Shown here one piece after another: positions 35,101 through 47,100 of a DNA stretch of 64,000 nucleotides. The notes below the pieces were generated by a model. It searched no databases and was not told where the DNA came from. It was given only the letters and a program-made list of their open reading frames with translations. Within the stretch, counting starts at the first letter, position 1, and each line of letters starts with the position of its first letter. Location: assembly GCA_029931535.1 (NCBI GenBank), contig JAQPZY010000964.1, positions 62,001-126,000 on the forward strand, in the 5' to 3' direction. Position numbers and translations under genes: made by a program. The stretch is from Margaritifera margaritifera (Eukaryota > Mollusca > Bivalvia > Unionida > Margaritiferidae).

Positions 35101-38100
35101 CCCCCAATGTACATGAAGTAGTGACAGATCTCAGGAGATATATGGATATAGTTAGCATATAGATATGCCTTAACGTGGCTTTTAGAAACCCTCCCCCATG
35201 CAAATGCAGTGGATGCGGAGTGGCCATGTCACTTCTGAATGACATGGGAAGGTAGCCTGCTGTGCTGCTGCTTTAGGTCCCATCAGGTCCAACTGAGCCC
35301 TTTGAAGTCTCTGAGGAAAACGTGAGACAAAGTCTCTGCCCTCCATCTCATAGCTTGAATGTCAGCTAGGGTACAGTTACACTCACATTTTGTGCTAGTG
35401 ACGACTACCCTAACTTCATAAGGCAAATATGCACAAGCTCATTTGGTCTTGGGTTAGTTCTTTATACACAGAGTGAAAAACCTATCATACCCAGAATAAT
35501 GGAGCTTGAGCTGAGATATCATCCTTTCCTTTTTTCAGTGGTAGAAATAAACAAGATCTCCCTCTTTTTCTTACTGGTTTAGTTCGCTTCAGGCACTATA
35601 TCAAAGCCCTTATGGGGTCCTGTAGATGCCCTTGAGGTGAAGGTTCAATCAAGAAATGAGGTTTCACAACAAAGGTCTGATTCCCCTTGAGCGGGAGTCT
35701 GTTCTTAGCAATGAAAGCAGGAGCATTCATGAGTGAAATCAAACTATCATGATGGAACTGAAGATAGTTCGGATCGACCAACAAGAAATGTATCTCACTG
35801 ATTCTGCCTGTTGTACCTAAAAAAATGGCTAGAAAGGAGGTTTTGTATGAGCTTTGAGTCAAGGTGGTTTGAAAGATGCTTTATTTAGCCATGTCAAAGC
35901 CCACAGTAGATTCCATTTCAAACACAGGGTCAAAGCCTTCAGTCAAGACAAAACAAAGTTTGTCAGAAGGTCAGAGAGGTTTTTGTCTTGGCCTATATCC
36001 TCCTTTACATGACGAAATGTGTCTGAAATTGTGGAATTGCAGCCTTTTGTACTGACAGGGGATAACTTCTTCACTTCCAAGAGCCAAAGGAGAAAGTGAG
36101 CTATTTGTGGTATTGAGGCTTCTAACAGAGTGATGTGTTTCCACTTGCACCACTGGGAGAAAACTCTCCACTTCCCTTTCATGTACTTTGTTGCCCAAGC
36201 TATTCTGTCCACCACAAGTTCTGAGAATTTTTACCCTGAGGGCTTGCTTGATATGAGCCAGGTGTACAGTTACAACAATCCTGGGTTTGGATGAAACACC
36301 TGCATTAGTGGTTGCTTGAGCAGGTGAGGAAAGACCATGATTTCCCAAAGAATTTCTGCTGCTAAGTTGAATACATCGTTTACTGATGTATTTTCCGATT
36401 TTGAAGGGAGCAATCAGGATCCGACAGCACTCTGATTCCCTTGCAGATTGGAAGGGTTCAATAAAAGGCATATGCATCAAGGCTGTTCCAGTTCATGGAA
36501 ATAATGTCAACTGCTTTTGGATCTAGGACTGGAGAGACAAAAGTGGATAGCTTTATGTTCCACCTTGCTGCAAGTAGATCCACAAGTGGTCAACTCAAGC
36601 ACTTGCAGATTCATCTAAATACCCAGAGATGAACAGATCATTTGGGTTGATTCTATCTAAGTAGAGATTCCACTAGGACACCAAGTCTGCCTGGAATGAG
36701 GTGGACAGGGATGTGGATTTGTTGATGATGACAAGACCTTAGAAAATCACAAAATCACAAAAGAGAAGGCAGAGGTTTGAAGATTTGGTTTCCCACTGCC
36801 TTCCGATATATTTTATACCAGCGGTGTTGTCGGATAGAAATAGAATGCCTTTTTCTGTCTCCTGCCACAATTGAAAGCATTTCCTAAGGCCTTCTCCTAC
36901 TGGAAATTGATGTGTAATGAATGATTCTGAAGGGGTCACAAACCGCTGCTTGTAAAAATGAGGGCAATAGGTCGGCACCCCAGTCTACTGTGCTGGTATC
37001 CATGCAGATCATAATTCTTTGGGACTGAATCTGCATGGTAATACCTGCAGTAAGCCAGGTGAGGTTCTCCCATTTGCTGAGATGGGACCTCATCTATCCT
37101 AAAACTTGGATTGCTTGAGACAGTGGGCAAATTTTTGGTTGCCACTGGGGCAAGAGAATCATCTGCAATAATCTCATAAACAGGTGGCCCAAGCTGATGA
37201 GATTCACTGCCACATTAAGACCCAGTAGGTGAAACAATTCCCAGTGTGATATGCGATTCTTTACAAGAATAGCAGACACAGTCAAGATGATTTTCAAGGC
37301 ATGTTCTTGATGGTAACATGTTGGGATGGGACAATATCGGATTTGTCCTTGTTGACAAGGACTTCAAGGCAGAGAATAAGAAAGAAAAGGGATTTCATGT
37401 CTTGATCAAGAATATAATTTGCCTGGTGTTTTTGCAGAATGCCATCAAGGCAGTTGGAAGTCATGGATATGAAGATGCCTCTGAAGTGTGACACTACTCT
37501 TTCGATACTTATCATGATGATCCAGGGACTTATGTTCAGACCAAAAGAGAGTGCCCTGAATTAGTGTACCATATCACTGAATGCATTCTATTGCAATGAC
37601 ATTTAAAACCAGTTGTTGTTTGTAAAGAAAGGAATTACAGTCCATAAGAACTGATGCAGGTTTTGACATTCCCAGGCCTGCAACATTGCTGTCAACGTCC
37701 GGGACATATGTGTCTTATAGAAAGCCTTGTTAAAATTTAATGGGAGTCATCATTGAGAAAAAAAGGTCTGTTGACACTTGGGTCCTGAAACTGTCTCCCG
37801 AAACAATGTAATAAATCAGCAACATGATCAGACTGTGGTAGCTGTTTGAATGTCGGCTCGTCTTTCTTGACCAATAGATCAATAGATATGGGAACAATTA
37901 AGTTGCCAACTATGGCAAAATAGGAGGTGGGCACTCAGGTGGCAAAAGCTGAGGAACAAGGAGGCATGGACACTGGACACTACCTGTAATGCCCGGGACA
38001 ATGCTGGCAAAGCTGGGAGTGAAGGATGGTAAACTAGATTGGGGGGGGGGGGAGGGGGGTCCAGCCAAGCTGTGATACTTATCTTACAAAGTGAATCTTC

Positions 38101-41100
38101 AATGGTCCAGAAATGGTACTGCAAATCTGGGACTGGAGCATTGTCATTGATGGTGCAGGATCATAATGGAGCCGATGCCTGTGCTGGAGCTATCTGGTGT
38201 CAGTATGAAATACTTCAGGAGGCTGGTTATGGATAGAAACAATTTGTACTTTGATGCCGCTGCTGGGAATACAAGAAGTCTGAGTCAGAGCCAGTGCTGC
38301 GACTATCAAATGTAGATGGCAGGGGCTACCTCTTTCTGGAAGCTGGGATTGAGTATATCATGAAAATAGATCACCATACCTAGTCCCAGAAACCTCAGAT
38401 GTACGTTGAGGCTGTGATGGAGCTGGTGTTGTCCATAGCCAATTAACATCTGATACCAAAAGTATGGTACTCGCTATCACTGAACAGATCATCGTAATCA
38501 TTAAAAGGATGTGTTGGTATGTCTATCACTGGTCCAAATGGGCTACCTTACCAAAATAGTACTGGCCCTAGAGGAACTGCTGAAGACATGTTCTAGCCAT
38601 GGAGGCAAGGATGGGACTGGCGTTGTATGTGAAGCCTATGATAATATGGCATGTTTAATTTTCTTCTGGATCAGTGAACTTTCCTAAAAGGAAGCTGTTA
38701 ACTGAGGCCATGTCGGCAGTGACACTGATGGAGACCACATCATTGCAGGTGCATTTCCTCGCTCTCTCACTTGCCTGATTAATCTGTCCATGATGGTCAC
38801 CCATAAAATTTCTGGCATATGCTGCTGGTATGACCTAAATTGCACACCATACAACTGAGACAGAAAACAGAGTTATGTTCCGACAGCTTAAAACGTTTGC
38901 ACCCCATGCTTTGTCCTGCCCATTGTGTTGATAACTGTAATAGAGAGCAAAACAATGGCATATACAGGTTAAACTAGTCAAGTGTTATATGAACTTACTG
39001 TGCATATGATGCTAATGACATATACAAATGTCTAAACAAATTACATAAACAACCTTGCAGCATGCAATACTAGACAAGTACTTGACAGAATTCATATTTC
39101 CAGTCTAGTATTTAGAGACGTAGTTATACAAATAAATTGTGAATTCTTTATCTATGACAGAGTGGAGCAAAAAATAGACAAAAATATAACTGGAGTGTAC
39201 TTCCCTATGTGAGAAAACGCCACAGAATTGCTGATAGTGCAAAGGTACGTGACAATTGGTTATGCAAGTTCTCCCAAAAATCATGCTTTCAAGCACAAGC
39301 GGAAGGAGTAACTGAATTATGGACAGCATTGGGTGCCAATCCCTCTATGCAAGGGGAGATCACTCTTGTATGACTTCCGACTAGGTGGGCAGATGACTTT
39401 TAGCACTTTTGTTGCAAAAAAACAAGCTTGTGAGTGCTTGATTTGTGAGGAAGTGGATGTAGTTGGATGCACTCCTAATGTATTATCATAAGGAAACATA
39501 GCTGAAGAAAAAATAGTCAACCTACATTATGAAGCAAACCAAAACTTGGTTGAAAAACCTCTAAATGTCCAACAGTAGACTTTCTAGAATTTCTTATAAT
39601 ATTCACCTACAATTGTTGTACTTATCCAATTGTAAATTATTAATTCATAATGTCAAATATTTACTAATTTATCATTGTTTTTGGAGAAGCTTGGTACAAC
39701 AGAGGTATTGGAGATGAGCTAATATTTCTGAAATTGTTCAAGCAAAGATGTACTGATACTGACATACAAACCTGGATTTGGATTTGGATTTCGGGGGTTT
39801 AAAGCCATTTTTCAGCACATGATAGGCGATACATGGTGGCCAGTATATCTGCTGGAGGAGGAACCTGGGAAGTCCCCAGGAAGAACCACTGAACCACGAG
39901 ATCTACTGGCTGGCTTTCTCACATACCCACGCTGACCGAGGCAAGACTTAAACCCACATGGACAGAGGTGAGATATCAGTGATCTGTAAAGGTGAGCACC
40001 GTAGACCACTCAGACACCCATGGCCCCTATAAACCTGGAATGCTAAAATTACTGAACTGGTTAAATTAACAGTTGAAACACTTAATCCATTGAGACTTTC
40101 GCTGAGAATCATATCTAGATATTATTGAAAACCCATTGTACCTTAACTTATTTTGCAAACTCAGTGGCTGTTATCTGAATATTAGGAGTCAATATGGGTA
40201 GACACGATCATACTCCATACTGTGAAAGAATGTGTCTCTTTTGTGAAATTGAAAACGATTTTGTATATGAATGTACAGCTTTTGAATGGCATCGTAAACT
40301 GTATTTACCTAAATATCTGTATGTACACCTTTCTGAGAAGAAATTTTTATGTGCTCTGCAAAGTAGAAGAAAATGTACACTGAACTCAATATGTACTTTT
40401 TTTTTAAAGATGCACTTAAACATAGAAAGGATATCAATGAATATTGCAATGTGCACTGTTGTGGAATAATATTGATAATTCATTATTTTTTATGTACCCA
40501 GTATATATTTTTTCATTTCACCCACAGTAAAGTTATCTTGTTGAAACCAAACTGCTGACGGATGGACATATGGACAGGTGGCCAGCCAGACAGAGGGAAG
40601 TGATTACCATAGGTCTCTGCCGACTTCGTTCAGCATGATCCCTATATATTAATCAAGTGTAATAAATGAAAATAGCCCACTCCAAATTGTAGCAAAGCAG
40701 GTTGTATACAAGGCTTTATACTAAACAAAAGGCACAAGGCCTTGTATAAAATCTACTTTCAATCGGTATGGCATAATCTGCTGTTTTCAATGTATTACAC
40801 CTATCAGACAATGCTTGAATTGGGTAGTTTTAATCTTGGCACTGAAATTATACTAAGCTGAACAATACAAATGTCAGTAAATGTGTTTCTCTGGCACTGT
40901 CATAGGTCCTCAGTTAGTCATATTAGCCCACATCTGCCTGTACAGGTCCTCATACTTGAATTAAGTCAATACAACCAAACGTGGGCCAAGAACTAACCTT
41001 GAACCTATAACAAGGCCAACAGGAAGACACACATTTAATACCATATTTAAAATCAAGAAAAATTCCTCACTCTGTGGGAAATATTTGCTGCTTCTCAAGG

Positions 41101-44100
41101 TCCAAGTTTTCCTGCAGTTCCGATGGGAGCAGGTTATCCGTGCGCCCCGGAACCAAGTAGCCCCAACCATGCTTCTCACTGTAGTGCACAGGGAATCCAT
41201 CCCATGTCAACCTCAGCAACTTAGGCGCAACACGCACCTGGGAACTTATCAAGGAGGGTCCACGTTTCCATTCCTCAGAATTTTCCTTTGGGCAAAGCTC
41301 TTTGTACCATCTATGTATTTAAAAAAAAAACAAAAAAAAACTGCACATGGCCCTGAATGTAGATGCATTATCTCTTTCACATTTAGTACTGATTTACAAC
41401 AATACAAAGAAAACATTTTTAGGAGCAAACTATGTTTGAAAATACTTATCTAATCATAATACATTAGGAGTACAACCACAATCTCACAAATCCAGCCCTT
41501 GCAAGCTTGCTTTTACCAACAAAAATGTTCAAAGTCATCTGCCCACCTAGGTGGAAGTCAGACAAGAGTGATCTCAGTTAAGTAGATTGGTGCCTAAGCC
41601 CATAGATATGTCAGTTACTACTGGGTATGCACACTCTATCAGCTTTTAGTATAATTGGAGGGATGCATGCTGAAGATCAAAACCGATTGCAAAATCTCCC
41701 TCCTGAACCACACTCAGAACCAGTCTTGGTATCTCCATTCTGAACCATGGTGCACAAATGAAAAGTTTGAGAGAGTTTAGATCTATGACATGCTAAAGTT
41801 AGCCATTGCCCTTTGGCATTAGGAACAGTCTGGTGCAAAATCCAGACGAGATTACATTCTGAACAATCTCTACTTTCCGTTTTGTGATAAGACTGTCTAT
41901 CTATTGCTGTAGAATGTCAACCCTGCATGTGTCTCTTGGGATGTATGTAGCAAAGGAAGCCCTTGACAAAGGAATGAGGAGTTCTGAACAAGATCTGGGG
42001 ACCCTCCAAGATGATTTGCATGACCCACGGGTTGCCAAGGTAAAGTCTTTTCCATTCTATCGTTAAGTGTTTTGTCTGAAAAAGGCAGCATGAGCATGGC
42101 ATCAGTTTTCTTGAAATGGAGGCTGACGGGGAGAGAAACTGGGATGGAAGCGAACCTAATTTCCTTCATTTTGTCATCAGTGGAATTGGAAACTGTTCCC
42201 CTCTCAGGAAAGGACCTGTCAGACTGTTTCCCCATTGGCGTGCCCTTGGAAAATCCTTTCTGTTTCCTTGGTCTCTCCTCTGAGGGCTGACCTCAGTAGT
42301 ATTCTCCAGTGCAAGGTTTGCCTCTTCAGTGGTCTGTTTTTGGACTTCCTCTTCATGACCATGAAAGAGCTGGTTGGATGACAGTGACTGTGATCTAAGT
42401 GTGGCCTTATGGTATGCCTTGAGGAAGGTAGAAGTGAAGAGAAAGGCATCTCTTTCCACAAGCTGTAAATTCACTGACACTGCTATGGAATTGGCAAACG
42501 TGTTGTGCTGTTCTGTTCAGAACATGCGCCATCCACAAGACTGACTTGCAAGCATGACCAGCAGGATTACTGATGGACTGTCTAGGCTATGTTCAGATTG
42601 TTCAAATATGGATTGATCATGGGACTTATCATAATAATATTTGAAATCAGTTTTTGTGTGTCAAGAAAGGACTTCAGGTCGATATGAACCGAGGAGGGTT
42701 TTGACATCTCCAAGCCCATAAAAACTCTGTTTACAAATGGGACCTCAGGGTGAAATTAGGCATCCGAGTCTTGTAAAAAGCTTTGTTAAAATTTGATAGG
42801 GGTCGTTGCTGCGAAAAGCAAGGTCTTTTGACACTTAAGTTTTGAAGCTGCCTCTCTCAAAAATGTATTAAATCAGGAATTTGACCAGACTGTAGTTGCT
42901 GTCTGAATGTCAGCTGGTCTTTCTTGGCTAATAGATTGACAAATGTATGAACTTTGTAAGTTGCCAATAACGGCGTAGAAGGAGGAAAGTGAAACTTTTT
43001 TGACTGATGTATGGAAGGCCAAGTCTTCTCTGGACATCTCTGGATCAAGCATGGAAGATGGTGCTTGATATGGATGCCCCTTATGATGCATGAAGCTGGC
43101 AAAGCCATTGAGATGGACTGTGAACAAGACTGGGATCCAGTTAAGTTGAGACACTATTATCTCCAGACATTCACTGGCTGAATTATTAATGGTTTAGGAT
43201 GAGTACCAAACATCCAGGACCAAAGTGTTGCTGTAGACAGTGTTGTGTTATGCCAGAACCAGGACCAAAACTGGAGCTGTCCTGTGTAGATCCACAATAC
43301 TTCAGGAAGGCCAGTATTGGATAGAGGAAGTTCATTCTCTGATGTCAGTGCCATTAATACAAGAAGTCTGCGTCAAGAACTGATGGTAAGACTAGCAATT
43401 CTTGTTGTGGGGAATTAATCTGTGTCATGAAACCGAGAATGGGTATACTGGGAAAATATATCACTGTACCTGATCCAGGAACCCACAGGTGTAGATCAAG
43501 GATGTATTGAAGCTGGTGCTGTCCAGAGCTGATTGACATCTGCTGCCAAAGTCCGGTACTGACTATCCGGAGAAAGATCACTATAATCAGTACTGGATGT
43601 GCCAGTATGTCAATCACTGGTCCAGATGGGCAACCATTCCAAGAGGTACTGTTCCGGTCTTGGCAACAAGAGCGGTGTTGGCGCTGTATGTGAAGGCCAT
43701 GATGATCTGGCCTGCTTATTTTTCTTCTTGACTGGTAAGCTTTCCGCCTTCAACATCTCTGCTAATAGAAAGGTGTAAACTGAGGCAGTGTCAGCAGTGA
43801 TACTGAGCCTACATCTTTGCTGGTGCATTTCCTCACTCTCACTTGCCTGATTACTTTGTATTGCCATGACAGTTGCCCATACATGTTCTGACCATCGTGT
43901 GCATACATTGCAAGTATGGTCCGAGTTGCACCCCATTCAACTGATACAATTATCATAGTTATCTTATGCCAGCATAAATGCTTGCATTACTGTGCACTTA
44001 TTCCAGCCCACTGTGTTGACACCTATAACCAGATAGAGAGAAAAACAAAGACGTATGCAAGTGAAATGAGTCAAGCATCACGTGAATTGACTGTGAAGAG

Positions 44101-47100
44101 GACTTGAATGATAAATAAAACTGCATACAAGAATGACCTTACAGCAAGTAATAACAGACAATTACTGGACAGAATTCATATGCCAGGCACATACAGAGAT
44201 GAATTCAAGTCCTGTAGACCTTAGGGCAGGTAATTAAAATGGTGCTGACATGAGGATCATAAGATGAAGTTAGACAAATAAAGTGTGAATTCTTCATCTA
44301 TGATAGATGTAAAGCAAGAAACAGACAGAAATGTAACGGAGGTATACTTCTCTATCATGAGAAAAATCCACAGAATCACGCAAATGATGTAAAGACAAAA
44401 GTGGATTTGAATTTGCAAGATCTCGAACAAGAACTTGCTTCCTAGCATGAATGGAAGTAGGAACTGATGTATGGACAGAATATGGCACCAATCCCTACAC
44501 TCAGAAGTCGATCACTATTGTCTGACTTCCACCTAACTGGGCAGATGAATCTTAGCACTTTTGTTGCTAAAAACAAATTTGGGAGGGCTGGATTTGCGAA
44601 GGGGTGGTTGTACTCCCAAGATTTATGATCGGGTAACGTATTTGAAGATGCATGTTCAGACATATCTAAAGAGAGACGAGTTCTGCATTTGACTCAGGTG
44701 TATATTTTGCTATTTCATGATTCATGGAAAGATGCAGACTGCAAATAAATTTCTTTTATCATACATCCATTTAAACCATTTAAGTATCTTTCAGTTCTAA
44801 TTTCAAAAACTCTGTTACAGTAATGAAAAAAACTAAATACAGTGGAATCAGTATGAAGGGATGACTGAAATTTACTGTAAGTTAATTTCTCTACATATGT
44901 GCTAGCACAATGGCACAAGTGGGTATCAATTTTCTTGGTTTTCTGATCAATTAAATTTTTTAAGTTACATAAATTTGTGGACTGAGGAAGGGATCCTAAT
45001 GTTCCCATAGAAGGATCAATGTTCATTGGGACTTTAAATTCATCATTTCTAGCAATGACAAAATCTGACAGTACCCCACAAAACAAGCGAATTCACCGTC
45101 TTTGCTAAACGTAACTTTTGCTATTATTATAACATATATTATATTACAGATTATCTTTCAACTCAGACTTTTAAATCGGTACATTTTTTAATCTGGAAAT
45201 AAATTAACATCACCTGCCACCTTCATTTCATGCCCAAGGTACCAATCTTGAGTTTTTAATTTGTGTATGCCAAGTAAATTGATATAGAGTTACATGTAGG
45301 TATCTGAATCATTTTCAAGACTTGACCCTAGGGCAACATCCACATCACCAAGTTATGCCCCTTGGAATTAACTCACCCTGAGGCAACATTCAAATCACCA
45401 AGTTATGCCCATTGGAATTAACTCACCCTGAGGCAACATCCACATCACCAAGTTATGCCCCTTGGAATTAACTCACCCTGAGGCAACATCCACATCACCA
45501 AGTTATGCCCATTGGAATTAACTCAACCTGAGGCAACATCCACATCACCCAGGAATTCATTTCAGTACCTTAGATGTTTCACATATGTCCTAATTTATGA
45601 CATAGGTGACCTTAAAGGCCTCTATCCTAAGTGATTACATAGGTGACCTCAAAGGCCTCTATCCTAAGTGATTACATATGTGACCTTAAAGGCCTCTATC
45701 CTAAGTGATTACATAGGTGACCTCAAAGGCCTCTATCCTAAGTGATTACATAGGTGACTTTAAAGGTCTGTATCCTAAGTGATTACATATGTGACTTTAA
45801 AGGTCTGTATCCTAAGTGATTACATAGGTGACTTTAAAGGTCTGTATCCTAAGTGATTACATAGGTGACTTTAAAGGCCTCTATTCTAAGTGATTACATA
45901 GGTGACTTTAAAGGTCTGTATCCTAAGTGATTACATAGGTGACTTTAAAGGCCTCTATTCTAAGTGATTACATAGGTGACTTTAAAGGTCTGTATCCTAA
46001 GTGATTACATAGGTGACTTTAAAGGCCTCTATCCTAAGTGATTACATAGGTGACTTTAAAGGTCTGTATCCTAAGTGATTACATAGGTGACTTTAAAGGC
46101 CTCTATTCTAAGTGATTACATAGGTGACTTTAAAGGTCTGTATCCTAAGTGATTACATAGGTGACTTTAAAGGCCTCTATCCTAAGTGATTACATAGGTG
46201 ACTTTAAAGGCCTCTATCCTAAGTGATTACATAGGTGACTTTAAAGGTCTGTATCCTAAGTGATTACATATGTGACTTTAATGGTCTGTATCCTAAGTGA
46301 TTACATATGTGACCTTAAAGGTCTTGGTCCTAAATAATTACATTAGTGACCATAAAAGCCTCTGTCTACAAAACTCATGAAATTACATTTAATTATTATT
46401 ACATTGACGCTAAGGTGTCACCAAGCTTTGCCTGAGATTAAAATTAGATTTCTAAAACCATTGTGTACATCTGCAGATGACACTCAATCATATTCCAAGG
46501 TTTAAGGTCTTTCTTGAATGTTGCAGGAGTTGTGTAATATTACACATGCATACATGAACTGGCAGTACCACATACAAATATTTTCTTTGAAAAGTGTAGG
46601 TATAATAAATATATTTTTTTAAATTATGTATTAGAAGATTCTGTCCCTGTACGCACTCTGGATATCCAGGTTTATGGCCCATGTTTTTAGGAATCCTCTC
46701 CTGATTTTCTAATACTCTCTGGACTCTATCTTCTGCCGTCTCCTCCTCCTTTAGAAAAATGATATAGTACACTGGTCACAAGAGACAAGCCTTACGAGAT
46801 CCAAACTCATTAAACAATGCATTGTCATTACTGTACAGTGTCAAAAATGGAGAAAAAAAACAACAAAAATTCTTAAATGGCACATCTGCATCTAACAGCA
46901 AAGTATTATACTGAATGAATTTGTGAGTTATACTAGTTAAATGCAAAGTATTATATTGAATGGTTGGTGAGTTATACTAGTTAAATGCAAAGTATTATAT
47001 TGAATGGTTGGTGAGTTATACTAGTTAAATGCAAAGTATTATACTGAATGGTTGGCGAGTTATACTAGTTAAATGCAAAGTATTATACTGAATGGTTGGC

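Larger units (their letters stand above)
34494..39515 (-). mobile_element. DIRS-type retrotransposon, copy C, with inverted terminal repeats
   Basis: Left terminal repeat (34506 on) and right terminal repeat (39306-39515) are inverses, sharing ATCATAATACATTAG-AGT, AGCAACAAAA-TGCTAAAAGT, CATCTGCCCACCTAG and GTGATCTCCCCT. On the minus strand, in transcript order: gag-like region (38920-37737), reverse transcriptase remainder (37570-37300), RNase H/connector (37300-36250) and tyrosine recombinase (36215-35100). The N-terminal part of the RT is deleted. A hAT MITE (34862-35031) is nested near the left end. Heavily frameshifted. Confidence 0.85.
30085..41070 (-). other. POLG intron between exons 7 and 8 (11 kb)
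   Basis: Contains a dispersed repeat (30420-30690), a 30-bp array (30686-30805), another dispersed repeat (31560-31840), plain AT-rich DNA with chance frames (31850-34100), an isolated SWIM-type exon (34104-34285), DIRS copy C (34494-39515), a SINE (39777-40027) and a LINE fragment (40187-40440). 40560-41070 shows nothing recognised. Confidence 0.8.
41311..46656 (-). other. POLG intron between exons 6 and 7
   Basis: Holds DIRS copy D (41440-44645), a quiet AT-rich stretch (44646-45330) without recognised elements, a 50-bp array and a 37-bp array. Confidence 0.8.

Noticed and set aside
39945..40027. Functional tRNA gene
   Set aside because: The A- and B-box-like text cannot be folded into a full cloverleaf with a proper acceptor stem by eye; it is the head of a SINE with body, tail and target duplication.
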